From positions 21,502,024 through 21,566,023 of the forward strand of contig OY783191.1 of the NCBI GenBank assembly GCA_963678675.1: a stretch of 64,000 bases of DNA, written 5' to 3'. Below, piece by piece: positions 20,143 through 32,119 of this stretch. This DNA comes from Xiphydria camelus. Its lineage: Eukaryota; Arthropoda; Insecta; Hymenoptera; Xiphydriidae. The notes under the pieces are model-generated. The model searched no databases. It saw only the letters and a program-made list of their open reading frames with translations, and was not told the origin of the DNA. A program made the translations under genes and the position numbers. Positions within the stretch are counted from its first letter, which is position 1, and every line of letters starts with the position of its first letter.

Positions 20143-21345
20143 GATAAAATGTACGCCAATTCGAGACACTTAGAACGCGCGCGTGACGCGATTTTCAAAA
20201 ATTTGTTTCTCCAAGCACTGTTCAATGAAATTGAATCAATTTTGTTGATCAACCAAAAATAGAACCGTTTACCTAGGAGGCGCTGGAAAGAAAAGCTAAT
20301 AGAAATAAGATAATGCACACTGCCTGGGCTACTAGGTTGGCGAGGTATTCATGGTCACGATGCTACGAATCCCCTGCAACGGAACAGTTACTCCGAAACG
20401 CCGAGACCAACCCTCTGCCTCACTAACACTCGCAGCAACTGCAGCAGCGCGCGCACACAAACGTCTATATGTTTGGCACAGTTTGTGTAGTCAGTGGTGA
20501 TCATCGCATAAATCTCCTTCCTTTTCAATTTAGCATATCTTGCAAACCAGATGAGACACGTTGAATTGCTATTTATCTTTTTATTCAGAAACAATCCAAA
20601 ATAAACGATGGTATAATTTAAAAAATTGTTAATTGCAAATTTCTATGTAAATTCAAGCATTTAAAACTTTAAAAATCAATCATGTGTAAACAACAATGAA
20701 AATCAAAATTTGGTTACGCTAGGAAAAATGATGAGATTTTTCTAAACGAGTTACAAAAAATAAAATTGCAAAAATCTTAATTTTTGGATTTGTTATGAAT
20801 ATTTGAACATTTCAACTCATCTGGAGGTCCTAGCTTGTTAGGCGTTGAAGATAGGGTAAAAAGTGTAATAGCTTTTTTGTAGATAATTTTATTATCTATA
20901 ACTTTTGTCTAAACTATTTTTCAATAGGTCACGTAGTTTTCAAAATATTAGCGAAGAACCGATTTTTTCAACAATAAATAATTTTTTTACACACTTCGCC
21001 GGGGGGGGATTCTTCTTTTAATATGTTCCCTCCATTAATAACATAAAAACACACCTTTTCCCAAGTTTTCGCCATTATGTCTCATTTTTCGATTTAAACG
21101 GAAATTTGACTGGACTACAAGTGCTCAGCGATCGGCTCAGCGATTCTGGTCGGCCCGACCCGGTGGACACCCGACCTAAGTGACTCTGGTCAGTTCCCGT
21201 AATAAATGTTTCGGTTCGCCTAGGAGAGGCGCTGCTAAACAATATTCGCTCGCCGCCTATAGGGCATTCCGCGCCAGATTGACAAGCCCCTCTGCCCCTC
21301 TCCATGCCTCGCCCCTCCCCATGCTCTCTGTCCCTCGCCATGGCG

Positions 21346-22048
21346 GATTTGCTTCGCGATTTTTTCCTGCTTTGTTCACTCCAAAAGGTCCTTAATTAAA
21401 AAAATTTTTTTTTTCATCATGGCATTAATAAATTATAAAATTTGTAAGACTACCATTCTAATTTTTTAAATTCTGAAAAAATTCTTAAAAATTTTCTTCA
21501 TCCAATTAAAGGTGAACCTTTCGAACGAATGCGAAATTGGTAAAAATTAGTTTACTATTTTTTTACGCAATTCAAACATTTTTTCAAGAAAAAATAATTT
21601 TTGAACCTGGTTCAAGTTCTGTGTAGAAAATATTAGAATATTCTAAGATGAATAAAAATAACTTAAAAAGTGAAATTAATTTTTCCCGCATTTATTGCGA
21701 GTTTTCGGAACAAATAAGTTTCACTGTCAGTCATTTTGATCCGGTAAGGAATATTTTAATATTTCCTGTGGAATTTGAACCGAGTTTAAAAATGATTTTT
21801 CTGAAAAAGAATATGTTTGTAGTGCATACAATAATTGTAAACCAAATATTACCACTTTCAAACGAGTCTTAAATTGGCAATAACTTCTCAGATGATTTCT
21901 GAGAATTTTTTGGGAATTAAAAAAAATAGTGATTCCTGGTAGTCTTAAAAAAACATAATTCATGAATGTCATGACGGAAAAAAATTATTTAAAGAATTGG
22001 AGACTTTTGAGAGTGAACACAACACTGAAAGTAATCGCGAAGCAAATC
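21346..22048. repeat. 700-bp imperfect palindrome
   Basis: GATTTGCTTCGCGATT at 21346-21361 mirrors AATCGCGAAGCAAATC at 22033-22048. Inside, TTGTTCACTCCAAAAGGTCC, TAAGACTACCA and other blocks have mirror partners. The arms are clearly more decayed than in the neighbouring palindrome. No coding signal. Confidence 0.7.
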
Positions 22049-22544
22049 TGCGACGGTGAGGGTCAAATGGAAGAACGCCCCATACACATGTCTTAGTCTG
22101 ACATATTCTAACAGATACTTCAATAGGGTATTTGACTAGAAAAAAATATTCATATTTTTAAATTCAATTTGTAATCTGTAAACATATTTAATATCATGTG
22201 AAAAAAATGCTCTAAAAAGTAATTACTCGCCGAATTATAAGCGCATTTCTCTCTCCAATGTTGTGACGTCATCGAAGAGCCGTGAAAGACGCACTTATGC
22301 CAAGCTGCGGGTGCGAGAGGGATAGACATACAATACTGTGACGTATACTGCACTTTTAAATATCGTTTTCCGGCTCAGATAAGGCCGAAAATGAAAAATG
22401 AAAAAATACGGGGTTGATAATTGTTTCCAAATTTTTTGAATCATTAATAAAAAAAAATCAGTCAAATCAGTCAACCCTATTGCAGACAATTAAAATTTTT
22501 CATTAGTACAGTGATATTATATTTATTTATTTATTTATCAATTT

Positions 22545-22606
22545 ATTTTTATATTATACTTTCACTATATGATTCTTATTACTTCATGTTTACTGGACAA
22601 CAATTC
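22545..22606 (-). repeat. Dispersed repeat copy 2, part left of the Sola-like element
   Basis: Reverse complement AATTGTTGTCCAGTAAACAT... aligns with 9052-9089. Continues on the other side of the insertion at 29066. Confidence 0.7.
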
Positions 22607-22906
22607 GGTACCTTGGAATGAAAGTTCCAACAACCATTTTTCGTGAAATTGAGTTGTTAGTGAGACAGGGTTTTATGTACTCTTTTCTATCGATTCTGAG
22701 ACTCCCAGAGCCATCTGTCGGCTAATAGTCGAATTAGCAGTGGCACTTAGTTCCATCTGAAACAATATACCTATCGTCACTTATTGGTAGAACAAAGTTT
22801 TAAACGCTGTTATCCGTAAGACATGGTTCTAAGTGAGTATCAGATAGAACTGTGTCAGTTTTAAACTTCAGATAGAACTTTGTTCTTGTTCTTTGTCTTA
22901 TGCCAT

Positions 22907-23117
22907 AGGCGCAATTCACACAGAAGTGGCGCGTGGAGGTGGTGTGGATCTGGCGTGGAGCGGGCATTTGTCACTTGCATTTAAGCCTATGAAGGACCAC
23001 GCCAGTCCATGCCAGTGCCACGCCACTTCTGTCTGTATTGCCTCATAGGTTAACATGGAGGTGGCAAATGCCCGCTCCACGCCACCTCCACGCGCCACTT
23101 CTGTGTGAATTGCGCCT
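22907..23117. mobile_element. 210-bp foldback MITE, AGGCGCAATTCACACAG ends
   Basis: AGGCGCAATTCACACAGAAG at 22907 mirrors the end at 23117; the GC-richer arms (GTGGCGCGTGGAGGTGG) pair over about 70 bp. The flanks TATGCCAT / TATGTAGT agree at 6 of 8 positions, so an hAT-like 8-bp duplication is possible but unproven. Confidence 0.8.
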
Positions 23118-23399
23118 TATGTAGTAGTTTCCATGCTGCTGTAGGACACTTCAGTCTAGTGTTATGTTATTTTTGTCGGTATAGAGTGTTTAAAGACTTT
23201 ATATTTCGATGAAAAGAGTGGAAATCAAAAGAAAAATGCAACAAAATACGGAAATCATATTTACTTCGTGGTAAGCAGTTACATTTAATTGGTCTTATAG
23301 CAGTTTTTGTTTCTAACCTATTTTTTAAAACAATTTTAAAGATATAATGGTTTTCCCCCTTACTAACAGTCAAACTGAAACAAGTAGTCTTAGTTATGA

Positions 23400-23662
23400 T
23401 ATGAGGGGTATAGATGCAAAAGCCGCCAAGTCAAATCTTGGTGAAATCCGAATCAGACACGGGAATTTGTTCCTTATAAATACGCGCAGTTGCAAGCGTA
23501 TTTTCTACCTTATATTATTAACGGTATAAGGTGGAATTTGCACCTAAATTATGTTCGACGCGTTATGCATGTACTTATAAAGAACAAACTCCCGTATCCA
23601 ATTCAGACTTCACAGAAATGTGACTATGTGACTTGGCGACTTTTGCATCTATACCCCTCATA
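23400..23662. mobile_element. 263-bp foldback MITE, TATGAGGGGTATAGATGC ends
   Basis: TATGAGGGGTATAGATGC at 23400 mirrors the end at 23662. Arms of about 40 bp match tightly and further inner blocks match loosely (ATACGGGAGTTTGTTC-like). Confidence 0.8.
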
Positions 23663-23668
23663 GTCCAA

Positions 23669-25437
23669 GAGCTGGCGTACAAAATGTGCAAGAGTTTTCT
23701 CCTATCTGGTACAATTCTAGTGAATTACAATTGGGTTGTAAAACGTCACTGTACAGTAAGCCGGTCTGGTTTTGGGACACCTGGCGTTCGCGCGCCACCA
23801 AAGGTGTCAGAATAATTAGCTTCGTGCAACTGTTTTCTACTAGCTCCAAATTAGTTTATAATTAGTTTATGCAATAAAAAACTCAAAACAAACAGTCAGC
23901 CAGCAAAAGAGTGGGACACGGCCAGTCAGCATTACTGTAAAGTTGTAGAAAATATTAAGTTCATGCAAGTGTTTTCTCCACTCAAAATTTTAAATATGTT
24001 AATTAATTCAATAACAACTATAAATCAATCAGTCAGACCTCATTTATATAGAACCCACTCAGTCAGCAGTTCAGAGAAGTTGCGATAATAAGTACGCGCG
24101 ACTTCTCAATAACAATCATAAGAATCATAATTTTACTGGAAATACTGTACTCATATCCAAAAAAACATCATAAAAAATATGATAATTTAAACAAAATGAA
24201 AATTAACGATTACAATCAAGACATAAACAATGATTACACCAAAAGTAATGAAGGAAGGTGTAATGAAAGAAGAGGGATAACAACTATTCAATTTTCTTTT
24301 ATTATTTCTTTTATTCAAATTTCAATTTTATGGTAAATGTACTCAAATAATATAGAAATCGCTTCAATGATTTTGACAACAGCAAAAAAATAATTGCGGG
24401 CCCCGCCAGGAAAGTGTATTAATAATATAGAGTCTAATTGACTTACCTCTTTTCAGATATATTAATTCTATCCCGCAGGACTTCTCTCACTTTCTTGCTC
24501 AAAGCCGTAAATTTTCTATAACATGGCACATGATAACCATCGATGTCATTGGGAACTGATGGCAGCACTACATTATTAAACGATAAACTATTATCCCGAC
24601 GAATTTTTAAAAATGATTGGCATTTTGCAATACTACTTTCTGTTAAGGGCAGTATATTGTCTCCTTTTTTTCAAACAAAATACACAATGAACCACACATT
24701 TCTCCATAATATTTGCTTCACAACGCACGAATGTAGTGTCATCTGTCGCGTACCGAAGATTTTAATTCGTTTCTCCCCAACTAACACACAAATACATGCA
24801 CCAGAGCCTTACACCTCGAATCCGCCCTGGCCCGAGAAAAACTGAGGAAACGTTTCTTTCTCTACAGCAGTGCTGGCAAAGATTCTTTATTCATTGTTCT
24901 CCGCTTCGCTCAAGATACAGTTGGTCGCCAGATGCCTTAACTACGTAGTCTCTTGTTTTAGAGCAAGGGTCATCCCTTGCGCGGATGATTGTTTTTGAGA
25001 AGTCGCGCGTACTTATTATCGCAACTTCTCTGAACTGCTGACTGTGTGGGTTCTATATAAATGAGGTCTGACTGGTTGATTTATAGTTGTTATTGAATGA
25101 ATTAACATATTGAAAAATTTGAGTTTGGAGAAAACACTTGCATGAACTTAATTTTTTCTACAACTTTACAGTAATGCTGACTGGCCGTGTCCCACTCTTT
25201 TGCTGGCTGACTGTTTGTTTTGAGTTTTTTATTGCATAGACTAATTACAAATGAATTTGGAGCTAGTAGAAAACAGTTGCAGGAACCTAATTATTCTGAC
25301 ACCTTTGGTGGCGCGCGAATGCCAGGTGTCCCAAAACCAGACCGGCTAACTGTACAGTGACGTTTTACAGCCCAATTGTAATTCACTAGAATTGTACCAG
25401 ATAGGAGAAAACTCTTGCACATTTTGTACGCCAGCTC
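23669..25437. mobile_element. 1.8-kb long-arm inverted-repeat element
   Basis: GAGCTGGCGTACAAAATGTG at 23669 mirrors the end at 25437. The arms of about 440 bp (23669-24110 and 24995-25437) are closely similar. The interior carries an exon-like coding segment on the minus strand. It abuts the previous MITE. Confidence 0.85.
24447..24707 (-). pseudogene. N-terminal exon of an unclassified transposon protein (Cys/His-rich)
   Basis: From ATG at 24707: MEKCVVHCVFCLKK, then a one-base slip in an A-run, then DNILPLTESSIAKCQSFLKI, VVLPSVPNDIDGYHVPCYRK and FTALSKKVREVLRDR, ending at a good donor (GAG|GTAAGT, 24447/24446). The layout of a CxxC-type pair followed by a HxxCY(R/K)KFT motif is one I associate with the first exon of uncharacterised insect transposon proteins. 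No downstream exon was found within the element. Confidence 0.5.
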
Positions 25438-25609
25438 TCCGACTATCATATAGAAAATGCAGATACTGAACAGCAGTACGAAATCAGTAATGTAACACCT
25501 AAATATAATACCTGAAGTAGTGAATGAAGAGGAAATTGCTATAGAAGAGCCTGAAAGAGAATGCCCAAAAGGAAGCGGATTCGAAATGAGAAAATGTTGA
25601 AATGCAACG

Positions 25610-28180
25610 AAAGAAAGAGGAAGTGCTGAGCTGGTGAAGGCTATCTAAGCAAAAGGAAGGAGTGGGTACCTGCAGAGACAGTTTTAACTAAAAAAGATTG
25701 CCTCAATGGATGCAAGATTAAATGGAGCACCAAATACCAATGAAGCTAAGAAATGATTTACTAGCTTCATTTTACAAATTAAACCAAAATGATAAACACC
25801 TATATCTGATTCAAATCAGAGGATTATGAGAAAAACGATCAACCAAAAAAATTAATTATGAAAATAATGAGAATGTGAGCCGTAGCCAATTGTCATTTAT
25901 GTATTACTTTCCCGTAAAGGGAGAAATGGTAAGAGTATGTAAATAATTTTTCTTGGGAACACTGCATTTCACAAAAACCTGTTTATAATGCACATGCTTC
26001 AAAGGATGTTAATCAGGTACCAAAAGAGGATGGTAGAGGAAAATCTATTAAATCAGCAAGACGCATGGCACAAGAGGTGATACATGGTGTAATTGCACAT
26101 ATAAAGCAATTTCCAGCCACTGAGTCGCATTATTGCCGAAGTAAAACTAAACGCCAATACCTTGAAGCAACTTTAAATAAGCGTCCCAAAAAAAAATGTA
26201 CGAATTGTACCTTACATGGTGCCAAGAAAACCAGAAACAACCTGTGAAACTGTCCATGTACCGCCGTATATTCGTCACTAATTTTAACTATGGCTTCCAT
26301 GTTCCCAAAACAGATAGGTGCATAAGATGTGAGTCGTACAAATTAAAAAAGTCAGAGGGAAATATAACGAATGGAGAACAAAATACCTATCAAGATCATT
26401 TAGCCGAAAAAATCAGCAATGAGGGGACAGAAAAAAAAGGACAAGGAAAGCGAATATCCACTTTTAATATTTGACCTTGAAAATGTGATCACTTGCTCTA
26501 GGACTGAAATAGGCAACTTTCTTTATCTTCCTAAATTAAATGTGCACAACTTAACTGCATATTTAACAACGACTAAAACTGTTTATTGTGCTATTTGGAC
26601 CGAAGCACAACAAGACAGAACTGGTAACTGCTTAGCTAGTGCATTCAAAAAAATTATAGACAGAGTCATGTCAGACAATGATATTGGACCACAACTTATA
26701 ACATGGAGCGACTCAAGTTTCGCCAAAAACGGAAATTCGTTTATATCATTTTCTGTTTTGGAGATTTTGCGGCAAAATAAAGACATAATTACCTTAAGGA
26801 GGATCGACTGTTTCTTTGGAGTCAAAAATGTGTTTAAAAAAAATGTTTTCATAGCGATCTGAAACTTTATGGAATAATAATTAAATGAATTATGAACCCA
26901 TTTTATGCATCGTTCATGCTGAAAATCATTAGTAAATAAAATATTGAAAAACTTATGGCGGACTATTAGAGCGTCAATGACTCCGGAATCGTTGTCAGTG
27001 GCTTCTTGTCCAACATTTTAAAGAAAAATAAAAAATTACAAATAATCTATAAAAACCTATAAAAACAACTCATAGAGAATGCTGAAGGCATAAAACAGTT
27101 ATTCGATTGATAATTCAGTATCATGGATATATGATTATAGTTTAAACATTTTTTAATGTGCGTTGCAATTTTCATTGTATTCTTGGCAACGTTGTACTCC
27201 ACGATATTTTATATTGGCTGCAGTGACGCGTGAACTACAGTGGCCAGCTATGGCGGATGACGCGAGCATGCAGCAAAGCCAGTATTAAAGGGAAATTTTT
27301 TCGAAAAAGAAAAAGAGTTGTACAAGTAAAGGCATGATTTCGTTTAAACAATCATTCAATTTGGATAAAGATTTTAAGGACAATATTTTTTTTATCGTTC
27401 TGAATCTTTCAAATTTCGCGCTCAGTTTGAATGGATGCCAGGTAAGGTTCGGTCTTTGAGCTTTACAACTGTTTCGCTGCCGTGTTGCCAAGTCTCTCAC
27501 CGTTAATATGGCGTGCTAATGGTTTGCGAAGTAAAAACGAATTTCATGATAATATTACGTTGCAACCGTACGGTAAAACCCAATTTACTTATTTTTTACA
27601 TAATCCTTAATATTTCATCTGTCAAATTACTAGTCTTTCAAAGTCTAAAGTTGGCGGAATGTGTGTTAAAGTCAGTGATAATCTACCTTAGTACAATCGT
27701 CTCCCATTAGGCAATATGTGAAATGTGGTCAACTTTAGAATGAAATAACGAAGAAACTAGACGGTCTATATTGCTCAAATTTTCGTATTAGTTGTGTAAA
27801 GTATTCGTTATGTCATATAAAACAATTAGGGCTGTAAGTTGGTTTTCGTCTGATAGTCGAACCTCCTTAACAATGAATTATTCTTGTGCCGGGCATGGGG
27901 CAGTACAGAAAGTACAATAGATTCAGTGCATAGTAGGATTGAGAACCACATGGAGAAAGCGGAATTCTTCTCTCCTTTAGGCTTTATCAGGAACCTCAAG
28001 GCAATTAATAAAAAGCATCCATATGTGATCCTTCAAATGAAAGATAGTGATTTCAAAAACGATGAAGAATGTGTTGCCCATTTTGACTACAAGAAGGTGC
28101 CATTTTCCAAAGTAGTGGCACTAAAATTTACTCAAGAGATTAACGTTGTTCAATGTAAAACTTCACACACTCAGGAATGA
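25610..28180 (+). pseudogene. Sola-like transposase, split by a TTAA insertion
   Basis: Decayed N-terminal part 25610-26060, with several stops. Then VIHGVIAHIKQFPATESHYC and RSKTKRQYLEA; a frameshift into YELYLTWCQENQKQPVKLSM and FHVPKTDRCIRCESYKL; a frameshift into LLIFDLENVITC, KLNVHNLTAYL, CAIWTEAQQDRTGNCLASA and LITWSDSSFAKNGNSF (catalytic-core-like Asp residues). The reading stops at a 1.07-kb insertion (26798-27866). After it, MNYSCAGHG and, one base out of frame, DSVHSRIENHMEKAEF and FSPLGFIRNLKAI. Domain order matches a family of uncharacterised insect transposases with ESHYCRS, DxCDxC and GH...DSVHS motifs. At least five lesions, so not functional. Confidence 0.7.
26798..27866. mobile_element. 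1.07-kb TTAA-flanked element with GGAGGATCGACT ends
   Basis: GGAGGATCGACT at 26798 and AGTCGAACCTCC to 27866, with TTAA on both sides (26794-26797, 27867-27870). Collapsing to one TTAA gives a continuous reading ...IITLTMNYSCAGHG in the Sola-like gene, so the insertion disrupted the coding sequence. Same end family as 9924-11161. No transposase inside. Confidence 0.9.
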
Positions 28181-29065
28181 TTTCAAGCAGCGGTTATCCT
28201 TTCAGAAATTAATATACGCCGCGAATCTGTACGAAAGCATGGTGGTAGTACTTTTGTTCGGACACGTGGAGGTCGCAGAAACCTAAACACCAATAAAATA
28301 ATTCTCTGTCAGCTACTCCAGCACTGCAACTAACTCCCAAAATATTACAAGAAAAAAAAACGTTTCAAATGAAAAAGTAGCAGCCATTAAAATGATGATG
28401 TTGAGCATGCCAGATGTGGACAAAACATTTTATAAGGCTTTATTGAAAATCACTTAAATATAAAATTGTTAGGTACCTAGTTTGTGTTTTCTGTTTTATT
28501 TAAATTTTTTTAAAGTTGTTTTCTATATACCAAAATATTTCTATGTTGTTTTCTTGTAAACTTTTTATGTAATGTGTGTTACCACTGTTGCCTGAAATAA
28601 GAGATATATTAAAAAATTTTAAAATTATAATTACTTTCATTTTTTAAATTTAAGATTAGGTACCTATGAATATGTTTACCATAATAATTTTTCCACATTG
28701 GTGTGCCAGTAACAAGGTTCTAAGTGACATATATAACTTTGTACCGTTTGTTAAAATAATTTGCAATTTGGAATTTGAGAGCCAAGGTTCTATGTGGCAC
28801 TTAGAACTTTGTCCTGTTGTGAAACATCGTAAACACTTTGGACAAGGTTCTATCTACAATAAATCAAATGCCCGTTTACAGGGTTCTACTTTATTTAGAT
28901 TGAAATTATCGACATTAAATACTTACGAAACATAAAAGTAGATAACTGCAAAAAATTGCAAGAAAAGGGTAGAAAATGAAGAAAACTGCATTAGATTGAA
29001 ACTTGGCTGGCCAATATCTCAAAACCGTTGGTCTATCTGTTAGAACTTTGTCATTCCAAGGTGCC

Positions 29066-29345
29066 AAATTATGACAGGTTTAGAAAGTAGCTGCTGCAAA
29101 ATCCAGATCTCATATAGTAATTAGAATCTGTATGAAGATCTTGCGAAAAAATAGTGCAGAATGTATTTGTTAGTTACAATATTAATATTAAAACAATTTA
29201 GCAACTTAGTTCATATTTAATGAGTTTTTCTAAATAATAGATTTTTCAAACAGTGTCGACAAGTACAATTTTGAACATTGGTCGCAAGCTCTGATATACC
29301 TAGTGACTTCGACTTCGGGTTTATAAACAATAATATTGCTGAATT
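29066..29345 (-). repeat. Dispersed repeat copy 2, part right of the Sola-like element
   Basis: Reverse complement of 8745-9050: shared blocks include GAGATCTGGATTTTGCAGC, ATTTTGAACATTGGTC and GGGTTTATAAACAATAATAT. Confidence 0.85.
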
Positions 29346-29566
29346 CGAAGTGAATTAACGGGTGTAATTAAAATTTTTGTTGATCTCCATAGACTCCGAG
29401 ATACCATAGTTGTTGAAAACGCAGCTATTGAATTTTCCCATGTATTTTTCAAATACGTTACTTTTATACTTAATTTTTATATCAATTCAGGGCAGTTTAT
29501 GGTCAGGAGTTGTAAAAAAGTTAATCGTTTTTGAGAATTATTTATACGGAAAGGAAAAAAATCAAT

Positions 29567-30021
29567 GGGGTCATCCCACCCATCACAATTTTATAAAAAT
29601 AATAGTTTCATTCGGACACTGAAACGTAATAAGATTCTGTCTCGTCAAAAAAAAAACCGATTTTGTTGATTGTTGCAAGTAGGAGAGCGTAAAATATGAA
29701 AATCTTCAATTAAATTTCGCGCCGGATCTGACGTGATATAACCCAACGTTGAACGCACTGCGCGCATGCGTTCTCGGCAAGCGTCGAATGGTATTTGGTG
29801 TTTGTTTACATTCGTAACCAATCACGACTTTCGTCGCTTTCTAACCAATCAAAGGGGCGGGATATAAGACGTCATATGAAGGCGCACTTTTTAACTTTCT
29901 TGTTAATTTCCATTTTTTTCACGTATTAGGAGGAATAAATTTGAAAAACGAAAAAATAGGTGTATTTTAATTTTTCCCGAACTTTCATAATACGAGACAA
30001 AAAATTGACGGGATGACCCTA
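29567..30021. mobile_element. 455-bp MITE with GGGTCATCCC ends
   Basis: GGGGTCATCCCACCCATCA at 29567 mirrors GGGATGACCC near 30021. Inner arms are only loosely paired. It contains ACCAATCAC and ACCAATCAAAGGGGCGGG (CCAAT/GC-box-like) between 29815 and 29860, which could act as promoter elements, but no adjacent ORF is recognisable. Confidence 0.6.
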
Positions 30022-32119
30022 TTGCGTTATTTTTTTTTATACCATTAAACACGTATTGAAAATTAGAACGGAATGTTTGTTTTTTAAAAACGAAATGGCG
30101 TCTAGCTGGTTTAGGCAGCGAACTCTTGCAACTCCATCCTTCAATGTGGGAACATCTAGCTCCTTGTATGTCTGTATCGTAAAACTGAGAAGTACGTATT
30201 TTTTTAAGGATACAAAATTGGTGATGAAGCTAACCATCGATCACTAAAGCATAAAATTTGTTGGCCAAGTTGCGAAGTTTTTTCTTCAGTGCTCGGTAGT
30301 TAGTTGCATCATCAATTTTGCACCCTTTAAGAATATACTTAAGTTTTGAATTTCAAACATATATTGCATAATTCCGTAGCGAAATACCAACAGATGTCGT
30401 TCGCAGTTTTTTTTCCGCTCTCACATGTGTCAAAAGTATAAAGTGTCGTACATTAAATGAATGCTGAAATTTGTGCCGACATTTTAAGAAAGTATTCATC
30501 GAGATCCGTGCCGTATACGAAGTTTAATTATATTTTGAACATGGAAGGAAAAAACGTGTATTGTCGGTGCATTTCGCTTTTTTATTTCGGAAAAGGCAAA
30601 AACGCATCGCAAACCCACAAAAAAATATGCGCCGTGTACGTAAGCGAAAGTGTGTGTCGGAAGTGGTTTGCGAAATTTTGTTGCGGAGATTTTGATCTCG
30701 AAGATGCTCCTCGCTCTGGTGTCAGTCACTACTGATGTCGATCAAATCAAGGCTTTTTAATCGACTCCGACTGGCATTTGACGACTACAGAGATCGGACA
30801 TAACCTCAACATTAATCAATCAACTGTTTCGAGGCATTTACGGAAGCTTGGGATGGTTAACAAGCTTGATGTTTGGGTGCCGCATAAACTGAGCGAAAAG
30901 AATTTAATGGACCGAATTTCTGCTTGCGACTCGCTGCTAAAACGCCATCAAAATGAACCATTTTTAAAGCAGATGATTACTGGCGATGAAAAGTGGATTG
31001 TCTACACAATATCAGCCGAAGAAGATCATGGTCGAAGCGCGGAGAGGCTCCTCACACGGTCGCAAAGGCAGGATTACACCTGAAGAAGGTCATGCTCACA
31101 AGGAGTGTTAGGTAGGTGTCCGCCTCCGATTTCGATCTCCTTGTAATATGTTGTAGTCCACTAAAAACTAAGAGATACGTATTTTTTCTTATCGGCCCAT
31201 AAAGGGTTTTAAGGGGTGAAACCGACCCCCAAAGTCAGGACCAACATCGGGTGGTTCTGCAGTTTCAGGTAGAAACACCGAACCTTCGGGAACGAGATCC
31301 ATGGCAAATTATTCATTATAACGAGTAATGAAAATACACGTTAATCTGCCAATGGGGGTGTAAGGGAAGGGGGTGAACTACCCCTTCAAAACCAATTTTC
31401 TTGCCGTGATAGAAAAATTGTAATTTCTTTTTTGATCGGACCATTTGCATTTTGTAGAGGGTAAAAAATTAAGGAACACGTGTTTTTGCATTTCAACGAA
31501 ATCCCGCTCTAAAGGGATTACTTACCCCCTGATTCTGAACTCGATTATCGTGCTATTATAACTATAACTTTTTCTTTCTAGTGTTGCATTAATACTTAAA
31601 TAATCGAATTTACGTCAATATTACGGATTTTAATTCCATTTTAACATTTAACCATCGGTGCTATTTGTATACATGTACTTACATATAACCTGATGAATTT
31701 CATATGTCAGGTATAATAGTCTCATTTGCGCCATTTCTTGGCCCGTATGTATGATGTCATTTTATCTCTAGCAGATTACTTTTCATTATCACGTTTCCGG
31801 CATTTAATTCAGAGGTGTGGCCCTTACGCCTATTGTCCAAATATAGTCAGATATATTTTTATGGCTCAATAAACAAAAAGAATAGATATCTCTAATTTAA
31901 TCCTTTACTGCGACATTCGTCCGTAATCAAAGGTATCTGATGATTATTTTTATCTTATCGGATCTTTAGAACAATGGATTTGTAGCTGACGCAATTCATT
32001 GCCAGAATACGGTGCACTCATGCTATTGATGTCAAATTTAATATCATTTATTTTTATTAACAAATTAAATGAAATACATGTATCTCTTCCAATTAATATA
32101 AATACTTTGTGACATGTTA

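Larger units (their letters stand above)
17325..21177. repeat. 3.85-kb near-perfect palindrome with tRNA-like sequences
   Basis: AGGCCGGGTGTCCACCGG at 17325 mirrors the end at 21177. The arms (about 1.75 kb each, centre near 19270) are almost identical over long stretches: 17870-18640 pairs with 19935-20700 with few differences. A TA-rich block at 17385-17455 exists only in the left arm. The central loop (about 19090-19450) has an extra tRNA-like copy. No transposase is recognisable. High arm identity suggests the inverted duplication is recent or is maintained by gene conversion. Confidence 0.9.
22607..29064. mobile_element. 6.5-kb Sola-like DNA transposon with AATT target duplication
   Basis: GGTACCTTGGAATGA at the left and TCATTCCAAGGTGCC at the right are inverted ends, flanked by AATT. 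The intact repeat at 9047-9060 has a single AATT at the same place, giving a 4-bp duplication. Both subterminal zones (22790-22890 and 28690-29050) carry scattered copies of GTTCTAAGTG and AGAACTTTGT. The interior holds a decayed transposase (25610-28180) and four later insertions. A 4-bp duplication is the property described for Sola superfamily elements; the family assignment is an inference from the protein and the duplication. Confidence 0.8.

Noticed and set aside
30037..30237. Open frame with YKELDVPTLKDGV, possibly part of a reverse transcriptase
   Set aside because: Too short, with no RT catalytic motif and no neighbouring LINE sequence.
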